Source: Amaranthus tricolor (Eukaryota; Streptophyta; Magnoliopsida; Caryophyllales; Amaranthaceae). Taken from it: 64,000 nucleotides of DNA. The notes under the pieces are model-generated. The model had not been told where the DNA came from, did not search any database, and was given only the letters and a program-made list of their open reading frames with translations. The DNA is taken from the NCBI RefSeq assembly GCF_026212465.1, contig NC_080048.1, positions 35,984,200 to 36,048,199 on the forward strand, in the 5' to 3' direction. Below, one piece after another: positions 13,259 to 23,638 of this stretch (position 1 is the stretch's first letter; each line of letters starts with the position of its first letter). A program made the position numbers and the translations under genes.

Positions 13259-13834
13259 ATGGCCCCACCACAAGGAGAGGCCATTCTTACATCCTTGTCT
13301 ATGCCAAATAAAACCTTAACCAGACCATCAAGACTCTCTAATTCCAATTTTAAGAGGGTGGTCTCTGAAAATGATTTATTCAAGTTGAATAATGAGATTG
13401 ATAGAGAGATTGAAGAAACAACAGAACTTCCATCCATTTCGGAAGTAGAAAATGCAAAGTGCGAGTGTTGTGGGATGTGTGAGGAGTACACACCGGAGTA
13501 CATAAAGCGTGTTCGAGATAAATTTCTCGGGAAATGGATATGTGGGTTGTGTGGTGATGCGGTAAAGGAAGAAATGGAGAAAAATGAAGGGAATTGCATT
13601 AAGGAAGCCCTAGAGGTTCATATGAGCCATTGTGTGAGGTTCAATAAATTTGGTAGGTATTATCCTGTGTTATGCCAAGCACAAGCTATGAGGGAGTTAT
13701 TAAAAAGGAGCTCTAGGGTTAGGGGTAAGTCTATGAGCCCTAGAGATCACCTTAGAGGTCTAAAAAAAGATGGCATGACTAGGAGCTCTAGTTGCATGTC
13801 TTTAACCAATAACAATCCTAATAATGAGGATTGA
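13259..13834 (+). CDS. DUF1677 family protein (plant-specific, cysteine-rich)
   Basis: A single-exon gene of 191 codons. The first ATG is at 13259; an upstream in-frame GTG at 13256 is not a plausible plant start. The protein opens M-A-P-P-Q-G and has the DUF1677 cysteine core at about residues 67-140: C68-E-C-C-G-M-C74, then W-I-C95-G-L-C98-G-D-A-V-K-E-E, then C113, H-M-S-H-C125 and C139. This family is found only in land plants; its members are short, lack a known biochemical role and are usually annotated as hypothetical or DUF1677. The CxCCxxC...CxxC spacing could bind metal, which is inference. The C-terminal third is basic and serine-rich (R-S-S-R-V-R-G-K-S) and looks disordered. There is no signal peptide or membrane segment. 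TATA box at 13094; T-rich sequence follows the stop. It stands alone between transposon remnants and appears intact. Confidence 0.88.
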   Translation: MAPPQGEAILTSLSMPNKTLTRPSRLSNSNFKRVVSENDLFKLNNEIDREIEETTELPSISEVENAKCECCGMCEEYTPEYIKRVRDKFLGKWICGLCGDAVKEEMEKNEGNCIKEALEVHMSHCVRFNKFGRYYPVLCQAQAMRELLKRSSRVRGKSMSPRDHLRGLKKDGMTRSSSCMSLTNNNPNNED

Positions 13835-14530
13835 TAGAAATTTTTTGGGTTTTGTGTTTTTTTTTTTTTTTTTTTTGGGATTAGCATTATTTTTGAATGC
13901 TAATGATCATATTTTGATGAATCTACTCCTTTTAATATTTTTTGAATTGGTTTTTACAAACATATATCAAATGGGTTGATAAGAATCATTGTTGGATTTG
14001 CTAGCAACGTGTCTATGTAATTAATAAGACTTTGTTAGAAAATCAAGTCTTCTTTTTGTTGAAATACGTATTACTTTCTCCGGGTAAAGATATTGTGTTC
14101 GACCTTTCTCGTCTCGTTTCCTAATGCCCTTTTCTTCCCTCAATTGATCTTAGCGTGTAATAAAAAGACTTTGTTGGAGCTATATTTAATGGATCATATA
14201 TCCTTGATAGAGTATATAACATATTATGGTATTTAAACATTTATGATTAAAGTCTGATAATATAATATATACTCTATTAATCCTTTTGTTCTAATTATCA
14301 AGTTTTTGATTGCATTTTAATATGTATATTGTGAAATAAGTAATTGAATTTTGTACTTATTAGTCATACCAAGTCAACTCAGTGACATTTAAGTCATACC
14401 AAGTCAAGAATATACATTCAGTGGAAACAATGGGACATAATTATGTAAATTTAATTGTACTATTAAAAGTGATTTTTCATGATGAATCAAGGATTTCAAA
14501 GGAAGGCCAAATAGCCAATAAACTAATAAC
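13835..14530. other. Downstream region of the DUF1677 gene
   Basis: A T-tract at 13856-13877 follows the stop codon. After that I see no coding or structured sequence beyond AT-rich DNA. Confidence 0.35.
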
Positions 14531-14654
14531 AATATTGTTGTGACAAGCCACAAATCTCATATAGTTGGTGATGGCTTGATCACTCAAACAATTGCACAAA
14601 ATGTTGTGAGTCTTGATAAATACAAGAGAGTACACCAAGAAAGCCTTGGAATGT

Positions 14655-14683
14655 GCCTTGCCTCGCCTTGAACGAGGCAAGGC
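14655..14683. repeat. Perfect hairpin, 11-bp arms
   Basis: GCCTTGCCTCG (14655-14665) pairs with CGAGGCAAGGC (14673-14683) across a 7-nt loop. A further 'gagcgaggcaa' follows at about 14703. It lies in the presumed upstream part of the LTR-like segment. Confidence 0.7.
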
Positions 14684-15090
14684 TCAAAGGGGGGACTTGC
14701 TCGAGCGAGGCAACAACTAAAAACGAAGAACAGAAGCATTGGAAGACCCGTTCGACTGGTCAAGCGGGGTACAGGGCCCTTTTTTCGCGTGTGTTCTGTT
14801 TTGTGGGCTATTTTACTTGGGCATTTAGGATTTTGTCCTATGGCTTCTAATATGTTGAGGGACTATATAAAAAGGGTCTAAGAACATCATTAGAAGCAAG
14901 AGGTGAGGCAAATACATTAGAGAAGTTAGGGCATTGGCCATTAGAGTGTTTTCTTTGTATTAGTATCATTTGTGGAGTTTCACAATTAAAGGTGAAACAT
15001 TTATGGGTTAAGAGTGAGCTCTTGACTATTGTAACTTGAGTCATTAGTGTAATTGAGATTATATTAATGATAAGATATTTTATTTGATGG

Positions 15091-15110
15091 GAGGTATCCA
15101 TGGATACCTC
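15091..15110. repeat. Perfect 20-bp palindrome
   Basis: GAGGTATCCATGGATACCTC reads identically on both strands with no spacer. It lies near the right end of the LTR-like segment. Confidence 0.85.
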
Positions 15111-15221
15111 ATAAACACATTGTGTTGCTTGTTTATTATTCTCTTGTTTATTCTCTGTTTTTCATTCATCTTCTACATCTTATTCTACCATTATTGGATC
15201 CAAGCTATTCTTTTTCAATAT

Positions 15222-16735
15222 AAAAACACACTTAAACTGTAGGTATTTGTATTTAAATGGAAAAATTGTATATTTAAGAAGAAAAAAATCCAATTTAAAA
15301 AGAACTAACAAATTTCAAAATTTTTAACTTGTATAAAGAGTCGACACAAATATTAAAATTCATTCTGCTATATTAACCACTAAACGTTACTTAATTTGTC
15401 ATATTTTATCATATGCAACATTTTATGATTAACAACGAGCCTCCCTCGGCCTCTAGTTTCTTAAAAGAGTTCTCAGTTATTATTTTAAGGTGTTTCATTT
15501 GTTGTTCCTATAAAAAATCTTTTTATCTATATTACAAATTTTTGACAAAATTAACTCTGTTTATCCACATTTAAATATTTTATTAATGTTTATGGTCCGA
15601 CATGTTTTCCACTAACTTTATTTTAAGATTTTTATACTTCTTAAGATCTCCACATGTTTTTCTCTAACTTTATAAAAATAATTTTTTATTAGTTGTAGTC
15701 TTCATATTTTTTCCACTAACTTTCTTTTAATAACTTTTTAATGTTTGCAGTTCACACAATCCCTCCTTTAAATTTACTATTTAAAAAAATAATATATCTA
15801 CTGTCTAAAAAATTTTATTTTTCTTAATTCACGTGAAAATTTCATGTGTGAATTTCATTAAGGAACGAAGAAAATATATTTTTCCACTTGACAAGTATAA
15901 TCATGTACAATTATTGAAGATATTTGTTATTTTTAATTTAGTACAAATTAATATATCATACACTAAGTTCATACAACACTTAATTTGGCTTTTGACATAT
16001 TGAGAAGGAAGTGAAAGCTTGAGGTTAAAGGGTGAAGTGGACTTGTGGGAATGATTTATTATTTCTTTTTTATGAAAAAAAGTTCTCTCTTTTTTTTTGG
16101 GTGGGACAATGAAAAGGGGTGAATAAGAGGTATATTTAAAGAAATTTTTTAGTGGACACAACAAAAGACAAGAATTTTTAGGATCAAAGCTTTCCAAATT
16201 GATTGGAGCTAACTGGTTTTTTTTTTATTCTTTCTCTCTTTACTTTACTTTTTTTTTTTTTTTTAATCTTTTTCTTTCTAGTTTTGTTAATTTTGGAAAT
16301 TAGTGGGTTTAAAAAGGTGAATAGATTTTTATGGCTATTGATTACTTTGGCACGATGATGCTAGTTTTTACACCAAAAAAAAGGTCATATGGATTATGCA
16401 TGCTCTTAAGTTGAACATGAGTATATGCAATTACGCATGCTTCTAAGTGTGATTTACAAGCTCCCTTCTTTTGTCTACTATGCCTTAATAAAACAGAAAT
16501 GCAGCTTTTGTACGTCTTCCACGTTACAAAGCACAAATTATAGTAATTTTTCAACTTATTATTAATTTAGTTGAGAATTGTTGTTGGATAAGTTTTGTTC
16601 TTTTCTGGGTCAATCAATTTCAGAGAAAAAAATATAGGGTTTCATTTCAATTTTGTATGTTTTTATCTATTTGTTTATTTTGTGTTGATCTCTGTTAGTG
16701 GTCTGATTGTAACCTTTTATCCTAGTCCGTAGTAA
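15222..16735. other. Gene-free stretch
   Basis: AT-rich with several T-tracts (for example 16217-16228, 16249-16264). No coding region or repeat was recognised. Confidence 0.35.
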
Positions 16736-16739
16736 CTGA

Positions 16740-19408
16740 ATATAGAGTTAGGAAACAATTATGATCACCTGAGGTTAGGTCCAAGGAGAGGGGGTCAGGG
16801 GGACAACGTAAGCAAGATCTAGAACTAAGAGTAGGGACTTGGAACATAGGTACCCTAGAAGCCAAGTTGTTGGAGTTGGCCAATGAGCTTTCTAAATACA
16901 GGATTCATGTAGCATGTGTTTAAGAGATTAGGTAGAAGGGGAAAAAGCAAAAGGTATAAAGGGATATAAGTTGTTGAATGCCGGTTTGGACGGCAGACGT
17001 AACGGGGTCGGCATCCTAGTGTCTAATGATATCCTAAAGCAATTGGTTAAAGTAAGGAGGTGTAATGACAGGATTATGCTAGTTAGGATAGTAGTGGGGG
17101 AAGAGATCATATCCATTGTCAGTGCATACGGGCCCCAAGTTGGGCTCGATGAGCAAGTGAAATGCGAGTTCTGGGATAATCTAGGAGACCTCATGAGAAC
17201 TATCCAGGAAGATGAGAAAGTTTTCTTAGGAGAAGACTTTAACAGACATATAGGCAGACATGCAGACAACTAGAACTCTGTACATGGAGGGTTTGGTTTG
17301 GGGGTAAGGAATGAGAGTGGGGAGAATTTGCTGGAGTTTGCGCTAGCAAAAGAATTGGTTATAGCAAATTCGATCTTTAGAAAGAAAGATGAGTATTTAA
17401 CCACATATAAGAGCGGCGAGCACGCAACCCAAGCTGACTATTTCTTAGTGCGCAAAGGAGATCGGGCCTCATGCTTGGATTGTAAGGTGTTGTTGGGTAC
17501 AGAGATGCCCACCCAACACAGGCTTTTAGTACTGGTTTTTAGGATGAGGAAGAAAATCGTAGAGAAGAAGGTCGAGTCCAAGTGAAAGATTATGTGGGGG
17601 AGACTCAAAGGGGATATGGTCACAACCCTGTCAAGCCAGATAAGTTTTTTGGGCTTCTCAAGTCAATCAAAGGATGCGAATGAAATGTGAGTGAACATGG
17701 CAAAAACCATTAGAAAAGTGGCAAAAGTGACCTTGGGGGTGTCATCGAGTAAACCAAAAGTGTTCAAAGAGTCGTGGTGATGGAACGATAAGGTGGAAAA
17801 GAAGATAAAGGATAAAAACAAGAGATTTAAGGAACTTATGGCATGCACGAAAAGGAGGATAGGATAGAAAAGAGAGTGAGCTATAAAGAAGCAAAGCGGG
17901 CGGCAAAAAAAGCGGTAACGGAGGCAAAAAATCGTGGTTATGAGGACTTGTATCGGAAGCTTGATACTAAAGAGGAGGAGAAGAAGATTTTTAAGTTGGC
18001 AAGGACTAGGTCCAGGCAGCGGCAAGACTTGGAGACAGTGAAATACATCAAGGATGAGGGAGGACGAGTTTTTCTGAGACAAGAGGACATGAAAACCAGA
18101 CGGCTCCCCTATTTCTCTCAGCTACTCAATGAGTCTGGGGGGCCAAAGGAGGCGGATAATCAAATTTTTGACGTCCAAAGATCATTGGAATACGGGTCAA
18201 CAAGTGATATTACCACAGAAGAAGTAGGAGAAGCTCTCAAAAAGATGGGGAGAACAAAGGCAGTGGGGCCAAATAACATCTCGATCAAGGTGTGGAGGAG
18301 TTTAGAAGAAAAGGACATTCGTTGGCTGACTAACCTCTTTAATATTATTTTGAGGACACATAAGATGCCAGAAGAATGGAGGAATAGCACACTAATACCT
18401 CTGTTTAAAAAAAAGGCCATGTGCAGGTATGCGGGAACTATAGAGGTATCAAACTTCTATGCCACACAATGAAATTGCGGGAAAGAGTGATAGAGAGGAG
18501 AATTAGACAAGAAACGATAATTAGAGAGACTAATTCGGTTTTATGCCAGGAACGTCAACCATTGAGGCAATTCATGTTTTGAGGAGACTGATGGAGAGAT
18601 ATAGGGAGCGAATGAAGGATCTGCATATGGTGTTCATTGACTTGGAGAAAGCGTATGATAGCATACCACGATGTGTCATCTAGGATAGCCTCAAGGCTAG
18701 AGATATCTCTTCAGTGTACATTGAGGCTATACGGGATATGTATGATGGAGTTTCGACTAACATTCAGACACCAGTGGGGATAACAGAGCCTTTTCCGGTT
18801 AAAGTTAGACTACATCAGGGCTCGGCTATAAGCCCTTTCATTTTTACTGTCATTATGGAAGAGATTTCTAAGTCTATTTGGGAGACGGTACCGTGGTGCA
18901 TGCTATTCGTCGACGACATAGTACTGGTAGCAGAAACTAGAGAGGAGGTTAGTAATAAATTGGATGAGTGGAGGGAAGCTTTCAAAGTAAAGGATTACGA
19001 AGACCGAGTATTTGCACTGTGACTTTAGTGGGACATCACCGGTAGGTGAACCAGAGGTGTCAATTGATGAAGTAGTTGTTAAAAGTAGACCAAGTACAAG
19101 TATTTGGGATCAATTATTCAAAGGGATGGAATATTGACGGAGATGTAAATCATCGTATACAGGCGGGTTGGCTCAAGTGGCGAGCAACCACTGCAGTGCT
19201 ATGTGATAGGAAATTTCCAAGCAAGCTAAAAAGAAAATTCTATCTGGCAGCAATCAGACCTACTCTGCTATATGGGGACCGAATGTTGGCCTGTAAAGAA
19301 GATTTTTGAACATAAGATGGAAGTTATAGAAATGCGTATGCTGAGGTGGATGTGTGGGCACACATTGATGGATCGAATTATGAACCAAGATGTAGACTGT
19401 TTTAGAGA
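16740..19408 (+). pseudogene. RTE-clade LINE, 5' part: endonuclease and reverse transcriptase, decayed
   Basis: Non-LTR retrotransposon of the RTE type, often annotated in plants as 'craniofacial development protein 2-like'. From 16824 it reads R-V-G-T-W-N-I-G-T-L, the opening of the EEP endonuclease. It then hits stops where the family has CVQE and a W. It continues as N-G-V-G-I-L (about 17000), I-S-A-Y-type I-V-S-A-Y-G-P-Q-V-G-L (17116-17148), L-G-E-D-F-N-R-H-I-G (about 17228-17257) and Q-A-D-Y-F-L-V-R (17430-17454). The RT part follows: the linker and fingers at 17843-18472, [10 protein letters not shown] (18636-18665), H-Q-G-S-A-I-S-P-F (18813-18840), then F-V-D-D-I-V-L (about 18907-18927) where active elements have FADD. 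The C-terminal G-W-L-K-W-R and M-L-R-W-M-C-G-H-T motifs run to 19370. Several stops and frameshifts make it non-functional. It is interrupted at about 19408 and resumes at 21186. Confidence 0.85.
18037..18320 (+). repeat. Donor copy of a 284-bp near-identical duplication
   Basis: This part of the LINE coding region recurs at 20084-20367 in the same orientation, with constant offset 2,047 bp, no indel and about 9 substitutions by my count (about 97% identical). Confidence 0.9.
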
Positions 19409-20083
19409 TGGGAACGGCAACAAGAGGGGGGGTGAATTGTTGTTTTAATAAGTTTAAGTATTTTTGCCACGTTTTTGCGGAATTAGATAAAAGAAATAAA
19501 ACTTAAACTTAGAGCGAAATAATGAAAGAGACAACACAATTTTACGTGGAAACCTTCTAGGCCTAAATAGAAGGAAAAACCACGACCCCACGGGATTTCA
19601 AAACTCTCCACTATGTTTTAGGCAACTCGTTACAATTATATATAAAACACCTCGCTTCACTCGAAGCTTCTCTTACTAGGCCAACGTCTCCTTTCAATTG
19701 CTTCACTCAAAGCAATTCACTTAGCTTTACTCCAAGCTAATCACTTCTCTAGCTTCACTAGAAGCTTTCTAATTCTCCCCTAGATTCACCCAAGTCTATT
19801 TACAACAATTCACTCAAAAACCATTTTATAAAGATAAAAATTCTCTAAAGATAAAATCAAAGATTTGCACAAGAAAATATTATAAGCAAATTGACAATTT
19901 TTGAACAAAATATTTCTTGTTGATTTTCCAAAATAACGTATGAAATTAATAGCTCATACGAATACATTATTTGAGGAACAACCGAATTCTCTATTTATAG
20001 AGTTAAGATCCCTAATAAAAAGGAAGTAACTACCCACTATTCCCTTATCCCAAATAATAAGGAGAATAATATGGATCTCAATT

Positions 20084-20367
20084 AGTGAAATACATCAAGG
20101 ATGAGGGAGGACGAGTTTTTCTGAGACAAGAGGACATGAAAACCAGACGGCTCCCATATTTCTCTCAGCTACTCAATGAGTCTGGGGGGCCAAAGAAGGC
20201 GGATAATCAAATTTTTGACGTCCAAAGATCACTGGAATACGGGTCAACGAGTGATATTACCACAGAAGAAGTAGGAGAATCTCTCAAAAAGATGGGGAGA
20301 ACAAAGGCAGTCGGGCTAGATAACATCTCGATCAAGGTGTGGAGGAGTTTAGAAGAAAAGGGCATTC
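20084..20367 (+). repeat. Second copy of the 284-bp LINE segment (templated insertion candidate)
   Basis: About 97% identical to 18037-18320, with no indels. It is flanked by CAATTAGT at 20079-20086 and 20367-20374. It has neither the 5' nor the 3' end of the LINE, so it is an internal piece only. It is in frame with the donor for its whole length, and the open frame runs from 20085 into unrelated DNA to 20456. Confidence 0.85.
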
Positions 20368-20440
20368 AATTAGTAAGGTCAAAACCTACGGTTATTGCCT
20401 TAACAAAAGGTAAAATAGGTGTACATTTGATTAAATCAAA

Positions 20441-20706
20441 GCCACAGTTTCCTTAACAATAGCTACCGTTCCCTTTTACTAACAATAGGCAAATTAGCTA
20501 TAGTTTCCCTATACTAATAATAGCTTACGGTTCCCTTTAACTAAAATTAGCTATGGTTCCCTTTTCCAATAATAGGTGCGGTTACCTTTAACTAATAATA
20601 AGTGCGGTTCCTCTTTACTAATATTAGGGACGGTTACCTTTAACTAATAATAGCTAAGGATCCCTTTACTAATATTAGCAGCTGTTCCCTTCACTATATT
20701 TAGCCA
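20441..20706. repeat. Degenerate tandem repeat, unit about 30 bp
   Basis: About nine diverged units built on 'taatagctacggttcccttt' (variants with tatggttccc, tgcggttacc, acggttacct). Spacing varies from about 26 to 34 bp. It lies inside the LINE-splitting insertion. Confidence 0.65.
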
Positions 20707-21185
20707 ACTTAGTTATTCACTAAATATAGATCCTAATAAAAAGCCTAATAAAAAGGATTTAGAAAATCATACGTTAGGTGGTTATAAAAATATTTTGCCA
20801 ATTAACTTTAATAATTAAATAATGCAACTAATTAACTTTAACCAATACATCAACTAAAAATCAGAAAATATATTAATCAGAATTTCCAGTAGACGTATTC
20901 TCTTCAGACTCCAGTTTGCGAACACTGCACTGTTTCCAAATTCCAGTTTTGTTAGATCATCAAACTTGGGAACAGTAGACCTCATGTCTACATTTGACAT
21001 CATAAGTGATATACCTTTTCTAACTTCTTTGGATTCCTTAGACGAGTACATGTTTATAGACTAAGTCATAGGTACCATCAACGATCTTAGTCACGACCGG
21101 ATATTGACTTGCACACAATCTCTAAAAATACATTTGTTTATATGAAGTGTAGTCACCATCAAAACCTAAGAGAGTCAACACAAGA

Positions 21186-21750
21186 GTTTAGGGACAAACT
21201 AGGGGTAGCCCCTATTTCTGGAAAAATGCGCGAAAATAGATTGAGGTGGTTTGGACATGTGCAGAGAAAGAGTTTCGACGCCCTTGTAAGGAGGGTAGAA
21301 AGCATTATAGTAGAGGGTAAGAGTAGTCGAGGAAGACCCAGGAGAACTTGGGATGAGCAAATAAGAGTTGACTTGCATGAGTTAAACCTCTCTGAGAGCC
21401 TGACTAGGGATAGGAGTAGTTGAAGGCGTCATATCCATGTTTTGGACTAGTGATGTCCTCTTAGTTTACCTTTTGGTATTCTTGCCCTCTTACTTATCTC
21501 GTTTTCGTTATTATTAGTTTTTGTTTTCTTTTTTTGTAGTTGGTTCTACTTATTTCTTTATTTACATGCATTTAAGTTATCTTTCCCGTGTAGTTACGTC
21601 TCTTTATCATCTCGAGTCGTGGGACTCCTTTGGTCACGCTCTCCTTTATGGGTATGAGTTGCCGCCGTCTTTCCTTTCCCAGACACTGTCCATAATTTTT
21701 CTATGAGCGGGATACTCTGAATAGGATAATGGTGATGATGAGGATGATGT
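21186..21750 (+). pseudogene. RTE-clade LINE, 3' part and 3' tail
   Basis: Continuation of the LINE after the insertion: F-R-D-K-L-G-V-A-P-I, then R-L-R-W-F-G-H-V-Q-R-K-S (about 21238-21273), E-S-I-I-V-E-G-K and R-G-R-P-R-R-T-W-D-E-Q, with the frame closing at 21423. The 3' untranslated tail runs from there to a (GATGAT)-type simple repeat at about 21731-21749, the expected RTE tail style. The last 150 bp (21590-21750) recurs at four other places in the window. Confidence 0.8.
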
Positions 21751-22598
21751 ACCAGGGAGACCAACACAAGTCCTTTTCATGATTGGTATTAGGAAAAAAA
21801 CAAGATAAGTTTTCTTATACCTTGATAAATTACTAGAAGTGACACGTACTCAAACTTCCCTTTATTGGCAAATTGAAAGAATACGACTACTTAGACATCA
21901 AATTCCAATATTATATCTTGAAATTCCAATTCGATTTTATCACGTATTTCAAATTCCAATATGATCATACTCCCTTGTCCCTATGAAAACGCAATTAAAA
22001 TTTTTTGGGTAAAATTTTAATGAAATGGAGAATTCAACTGGAAAATAAGATAAAATAACAAATTAATGATCGAAAGAGTCGTTAAGATGGAGAGAGATAA
22101 TATTATTATTTAAAGAAAAGCGTACAAAATAAATGAAACAAACTAATATAGAAAATGGTGTAAATTAAAAAATAAAAAAATATTAGTTATGTCCAAAATA
22201 TGTTGCCTCCAAAGAGACTTCGTGATAAGCCGACTTCATTACTTATTTAAATCCTTTGAATTCCTGCATGTTTTAAGGAACATACAATTCTGTATTTGAG
22301 CAGTGTTTCGGTAATAAAAGGAGGAAGTGCAAAAGATACCTAAAATACCTGAAAATAAAGTGTAGTCGGACACAACTGTCAGTATGCTGAAAGCGCTTCC
22401 GCCGATGAGACCTCAAATCCTACAATACAGCCTTGCCTGGGGTGATTTCTCGAAAAACCCCTCTGACGCTCAAGTCAAATCGAAAAACAGAAATCAATGA
22501 TTGTATGATATTAAATGAATACAAGATTAATGGATTGTAGGAAGAGCTCAGATCAATTGAAGATTATTGGTTAAGTATACATTGTAAGTAGGAGGGCA
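21751..22598. other. Gene-free stretch
   Basis: AT-rich. The stretch 21968-22200 has weak resemblance to MITE ends ('actcccttgtccctatgaaaac'). A GC-richer patch at 22376-22480 contains no frame I recognise. Confidence 0.3.
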
Positions 22599-23090
22599 GT
22601 TTATGATGGGACAAAAAATGGTGATTACCATTACTAACAAACAGGATCGATTATGTTGAATTAGAAGAACAAACCAAAAAAAACAAAACTAAAGAATACC
22701 TAATTCCATAGCACGGTAGATAATCTTGAAGATTAGAGCATTTAGATCTTCAAGATTAACACGTATTCCCTAAAGTAACAACCCTTAACGTTATCACTCT
22801 TAATTCTCTTTGATAATGGGATGACAGGAGAAAAGGAATATGTCTAACCTAGGGACCATAACTTCTATATATATAATAACTTGTGACTGGTATCCGGCCC
22901 ATTATAGAACTCAGTCATAAAACGAGTCTCTATACATTTAAGGCCCACAACCTATTGATATATTTAAGTCTAAACCCTTTAACTTTAATTAGATCACTTT
23001 AATCAGAGCATAAAGACATTTTTAATTAATTATAATGACATATAAATATTTACATATAAGCCCAACGTTGGACTTTGGTCCAACAGTTTA
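22599..23090 (-). mobile_element. Solo LTR-like element with GTTTA target duplication
   Basis: A 482-bp segment (22604-23085) with ends TGATGGGACAAA and TTTGGTCCAACA, flanked by GTTTA at 22599-22603 and 23086-23090. Read on the minus strand it starts TGTTGGACCAAAG, typical of Copia LTRs, and has a TATA-like 'ttattatatatatag' (complement of about 22867-22881). The end also forms a hairpin (GTTGGAC/GTCCAAC). No coding region. It lies about 550 bp beyond the stop codon of the HD-Zip gene and could affect its 3' region. Confidence 0.65.
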
Positions 23091-23638
23091 TTTGAGCGAA
23101 GTAACGATAGGAATATAAAAGATTTAAATGTAAAAGAGATATGCAACAAGTATTTATAATAGGGGAATGAAAATTGGTTATTGAATTAATGGATATCATG
23201 GGTATGATGGTAGTGAGTAGGTGGGTAGTTATTTTAGAAAGTTAGTGGACCAATGTGGATGGTTTAGGATTGACTAAATAAATTGTATTTGACCCCATAA
23301 CAAGCAGAAACAATAGGATATATTCACCTGAAAAGGTAAAAAAATGTAGCAAATTATCATACCTGTTCCAACCATGGTTATCTAATGAGCAACGTCAAAA
23401 TTAATAAAATGTCAAACGCCAGCAACCTACTGCGAATTTGAACTACAGACGATGTAGACAGATACGATTATACGAATATAGTATAAACAGAAAGCAGTTC
23501 GAGGTCTATGCCTTAGCTGCAACTTCCATAGATAATCAGTTTACGATGGTTTCAAAGAACCAGGACAACAAATGAAACATAAATAACCCTGTTTTAAGTA
23601 TTTCGACTAGGGAGTACTAGACTACGGCTGCCAGCTTA

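Larger units (their letters stand above)
14531..15221 (+). mobile_element. Probable solo LTR remnant
   Basis: The segment has LTR features: a TATA-like 'gactatataaaaaggg' at about 14861-14876, a GC-richer upstream half, and a transcribed-looking downstream half. It starts TGTTGTGACAAG at 14536 and is flanked by AATAT at 14531-14535 and 15217-15221. The right end reads TC rather than CA, and AATAT is a cheap match in AT-rich DNA, so the boundaries are uncertain. Inside are an 11-bp-arm hairpin (14655-14683) and a perfect 20-bp palindrome (15091-15110). No coding region. Confidence 0.5.
19409..21185. mobile_element. 1.8 kb insertion splitting the LINE
   Basis: The LINE frame is broken here. 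Comparison with the uninterrupted relative at 45.0-45.2 kb (minus strand), where the motif M-C-G-H-T is followed closely by R-L-R-W-F, puts the junctions at gttttagaga (19399-19408) and gtttaggga (21186-21194), an imperfect 9-10 bp flanking repeat. The insert starts TGGGAACGG, has a purine run (aacaagagggggg) followed by TG, and has a block resembling non-coding parts of Copia-like elements ('ttttacgtggaaacc', about 19541). It contains no own coding sequence. It hosts the copied LINE fragment (20084-20367) and a degenerate tandem repeat (20441-20706). Class uncertain. Confidence 0.55.

Noticed and set aside
13246..13599. 117-codon minus-strand frame
   Set aside because: Shadow of the DUF1677 gene.
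20854..21051. 65-codon minus-strand frame that could be a retroelement gag piece
   Set aside because: No gag motif (such as the W and zinc-knuckle pattern) is present and the frame lies in the non-coding part of an insertion.
19391..21152. TGTAG repeats as target duplication of the LINE-splitting insertion
   Set aside because: Comparison with the uninterrupted LINE copy at 45 kb places the junctions a little further in, at gttttagaga / gtttaggga; TGTAG is a likely chance match.
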